Of a DNA stretch of 64,000 nt, positions 62,146 through 64,000 are shown piece after piece. Position numbers and translations under genes: made by a program. Origin of the DNA: Nitrospira sp. (GTDB taxonomy: Bacteria > Nitrospirota > Nitrospiria > Nitrospirales > Nitrospiraceae); the NCBI GenBank assembly GCA_024760545.1, contig CP060501.1, positions 1,029,501 to 1,093,500 of the forward strand, given 5' to 3'. The notes beneath the pieces are model-generated. The model was not told the origin of the DNA, made no database searches, and saw only the letters and a list, made by a program, of their open reading frames with translations. The stretch's first letter is position 1; the number at the start of each line of letters is the position of its first letter.

Positions 62146-62493
62146 ATGATTGAGGACAAACTGGCGGGTATCAATTACAAAAAGTTGAAGGCTAAGTGTT
62201 TGGAAATGATGATGAGAGTCTTTTGGGTTTCTCATGAAGATGCAGAAGCGATCTATTGCCAAGTGATGAAAGAACAAGCATCTGGGCCACTGGCAGAGGC
62301 ATCGACCTGGACGACAGAGAGGCCGGTGAAGAAAGGCTGGTATTGGCATCGTCGTTCCGACAAAGAACAACCATCAATTGTGCTCATCAACAATTATGAT
62401 GATAAAGGATTCTCGATGTTCACTGCAGGAAACATTGAGCGATGGCCGATTCCTAACGGTGAATGGATAGGTCCCCTGAAGCCAACGCCATAA
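62146..62493 (+). CDS. Hypothetical protein, 115 aa
   Basis: MIEDKLAGINYKKLKAKCLE begins behind TTGGAGCAGCCGCG; the frame is open from 62116. The N-terminal half is helical; the C-terminal half has many Trp and Tyr (KKGWYWHRRSDKEQPSIVLINNYDDKGFSMFTAGNIERWPIPNGEWIGPLKP), a layout common in phage or toxin-related small proteins. Family not recognised. Confidence 0.55.
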   Translation: MIEDKLAGINYKKLKAKCLEMMMRVFWVSHEDAEAIYCQVMKEQASGPLAEASTWTTERPVKKGWYWHRRSDKEQPSIVLINNYDDKGFSMFTAGNIERWPIPNGEWIGPLKPTP

Positions 62494-62694
62494 AAGTAAC
62501 GGCCGCCGAGAAATCGGGAGCACGAGCCTGGAGAATGTCAACCAGACTCCTCACTCTCGAACTGGGGGCCGTATCGCGCAACGCAAGGGTATCGAGCGAT
62601 CTTGGGGAGAAGCGCCTGGCATTGACCAATGCACAGCCCGAGAAAGTTGCACAATCAGGCTGAAGAAACACTGGGAAAAGAGAAATAACAACCC

Positions 62695-63225
62695 ATGCTG
62701 GAACTCGGAAATTATGGTTTGCACGGTCCAGGGATGCTGGTCTACTTCATCCCGAGCTTTGTCGCCGTGGCGCGCAACCACGACAAGCGTTTTCCGATCT
62801 TCGCCCTCAATCTAGTTTTGGGCTGGACAGTGATCGGATGGATAGGCGCCCTGGTGTGGTCGTTGATGCGACAGGTGAAAGGATTGGAACGGAATTCAGC
62901 TGCTCCGTCGCGGTTGTCTACACTCCAGAATCTGAAGTCATATCTGGCAGTGCACGCAAAGGGTCGCGCCATGCTGGAGTATCCCGTGCATCGGCATCAG
63001 TATAAGGACCGCACAATCCAATTGTATGCGAACAAACGCGAAGATGACCAATGGACGTGTAGCTATTTGGTCAGTGAGAAATTCCGCCAAACACCGTGGG
63101 TCGAAAACACCGCCTGCCCTAACGGCCCATTCGCGTCTCGCCACGAAGCCGAAGCAGCGGGGCTGAACCAGGCGCAACAGATCATCGATTCAATAGTTCC
63201 TCATCCCTGCCCCGCCACCACTTAG
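62695..63225 (+). CDS. Superinfection-immunity-like membrane protein with C-terminal domain
   Basis: 176 aa. Residues 14-60 (MLVYFIPSFVAVARNHDKRFPIFALNLVLGWTVIGWIGALVWSLMR) match the Imm_superinfect pattern: Y-x-L/I-P-x-xVA, NH-xxxxI, N-L-xLGWT-xIGW--ALVWA. T4 Imm blocks DNA entry of superinfecting phage; bacterial members are common and mostly untested. A soluble C-terminal domain follows, beginning near residue 80 (HAKGRAMLEYPVHRHQYKDRTIQLYANKR ... TPWVENTACPNGPFASRHEAEAAGLNQAQ). Weak ribosome site. Confidence 0.75.
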   Translation: MLELGNYGLHGPGMLVYFIPSFVAVARNHDKRFPIFALNLVLGWTVIGWIGALVWSLMRQVKGLERNSAAPSRLSTLQNLKSYLAVHAKGRAMLEYPVHRHQYKDRTIQLYANKREDDQWTCSYLVSEKFRQTPWVENTACPNGPFASRHEAEAAGLNQAQQIIDSIVPHPCPATT

Positions 63226-63490
63226 CTCGCCCTCCTGCGCAACAAGCCGAAGGATCACTGAAAGAAGATCGGGCCTGGAATCGCAGGCCTGTCGCCAGTG
63301 GGCGCATCGACCCCGCCACGGTGGGCCCATTGCGTTTTAGCCTCACCATCGTAATCGACCCGCATATTGATGGAGGTCGTCGCTCCATCTTCGGTGTATC
63401 ACCAGCCACGATCCGCCGTGGTGATAACATCGCAGGAAAACCGTGTGGCTAGATAGAACCGACGACAATCGGCCAATTACCGACCTCGGT

Positions 63491-63658
63491 CTACAACATC
63501 GCCCCAATCTCCTGTTCGGCACTGCAAGATTGGAGCAGCAGGAGAATACCAACAAAGAGGGTAATGATCACGGGCCAGATCATCGAGAGCGCACCGAGTA
63601 CTAAAATAACCGTGCCCCCCGCCAACGCCTGCTGAACGAGCGCGCTCTTGACTCTCAT
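63491..63658 (-). CDS. Small membrane protein, 55 aa
   Basis: MRVKSALVQQALAGGTVILV, LGALSMIWPVIITLFVGILL then LLQSCSAEQEIGAML, behind GAGAGGAGGTTAAG. Two short helices, probably inner membrane. The gap to its left (63226-63490) contains nothing I can name. Confidence 0.62.
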   Translation of the reverse strand: MRVKSALVQQALAGGTVILVLGALSMIWPVIITLFVGILLLLQSCSAEQEIGAML

Positions 63659-63712
63659 CTTAACCTCCTCTCTCAACTAAAGCCGTGAATCCAGGAGACG
63701 GCTATGGCCATC

Positions 63713-63892
63713 TCTCGCTCAGTCTCATGTGTATTCTTTCTTGAACTTGACGAGCGGTCCGTCGATCTCCCGCCGAGACGACGCTGCGCTCTCGCCCTTG
63801 CGATCAGGTCCCTGAGTCACTTCAGTCCGTTCCGTCATGGCCGGGAGGGATGCCCGCCGCGAGACATAGATGGCGACAATCAAGACCACGAC
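63713..63892. repeat. Copy of the nuoI upstream block
   Basis: About 180 bases nearly identical to 46347-46524. The copied block includes the 3' part of the small membrane ORF and the first five codons of nuoI (ATG AGA CTG AGC GAG); after those the nuoI frame meets TAG within four codons. So the break lies inside the nuoI start. Confidence 0.75.
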
Positions 63893-63958
63893 GACGAGCA
63901 CATTCGCCCCAAGATCCATGAGATAGCGGTTGAACACCACATCGGTGAGTTCATTCAT
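63725..63958 (-). CDS. Small membrane protein, paralogue of 46359 ORF
   Basis: 77 aa: MNELTDVVFNRYLMDLGANV, LVVVVLIVAIYVSRRASLPA, MTERTEVTQGPDRKGESAAS, ending GPLVKFKKEYT. One helix followed by a charged cytoplasmic tail. The longer N-terminus here suggests the true start of the nuoI-linked paralogue has been lost or altered. Function unknown. Confidence 0.6.
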   Translation of the reverse strand: MNELTDVVFNRYLMDLGANVLVVVVLIVAIYVSRRASLPAMTERTEVTQGPDRKGESAASSRREIDGPLVKFKKEYT

Positions 63959-64000
63959 ATACGAAATTTGAGCTCCGGTGGTCAGAATGCGCCGCGTTGA

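Noticed and set aside
20500-64000. Integrative element or prophage as origin of the accessory region
   Set aside because: No integrase, transposase, tRNA target, att repeat or phage structural gene was found; local duplication explains the repeats better.
63704-64000. Plus-strand frame running to the window end
   Set aside because: It is the antisense of the small membrane protein at 63725, and the same antisense frame appears at 46338 only because the block is duplicated.

Overview
The window looks like a chromosomal stretch of a Nitrospira-like bacterium (Nitrospirota). This is an inference from gene content and protein style, not from a search: a hopanoid/squalene pair (hpnD-hpnE), a uppS-cdsA-dxr-rseP-proS block, a GAF-PilB-type ATPase, and many short exported or membrane proteins of a kind I associate with that phylum. 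No rRNA, tRNA, CRISPR array, integrase or transposase was recognised.

Bases 1 to about 20,000 are mostly housekeeping: hpnD (cut by the left edge) and hpnE, a family-4 uracil-DNA glycosylase, a dienelactone hydrolase, tldD-pmbA, then undecaprenyl-PP synthase, CDP-diglyceride synthase, DXP reductoisomerase, the RseP site-2 protease and prolyl-tRNA synthetase, followed by the PilB-like ATPase, an MltC-like lytic transglycosylase, a PilZ protein and a DEAD-box RNA helicase. Genes are long, tightly packed and have clear family assignments.

From about 20,500 to the right end the character changes. Short genes with strong Shine-Dalgarno sequences sit in long intergenic spaces and many belong to families repeated within the window: three copies of an exported protein of about 133 aa (one truncated), four small double-CxxC zinc ribbons, two DUF3309 proteins, two exported proteins of the 38337/58239 type, two CBS-domain loci (both damaged), and several one-helix proteins. 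Recognisable functions point to stress handling: KatE-type catalase with a ferritin-like partner, hemerythrin, a bacterioferritin-like gene, a Crp/Fnr regulator, OmpA, YtxH, YihY and AI-2E membrane proteins, a PAS-containing histidine kinase, and a 2,933-residue cyclic beta-1,2-glucan synthase homologue. This part looks like an accessory stress island that has grown by local duplication and is partly decaying.

The most notable signal is in the non-coding DNA. Two unrelated intergenic modules occur three times each, always at a similar distance upstream of different small genes. A CCTA-N3-TAGG palindrome lies upstream of both katE and the hemerythrin gene. A duplicated micro-ORF carries an in-frame TGA in both copies and is followed by a hairpin whose arms differ by pairing-preserving changes. 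These suggest that regulatory modules were copied independently of the genes they precede.
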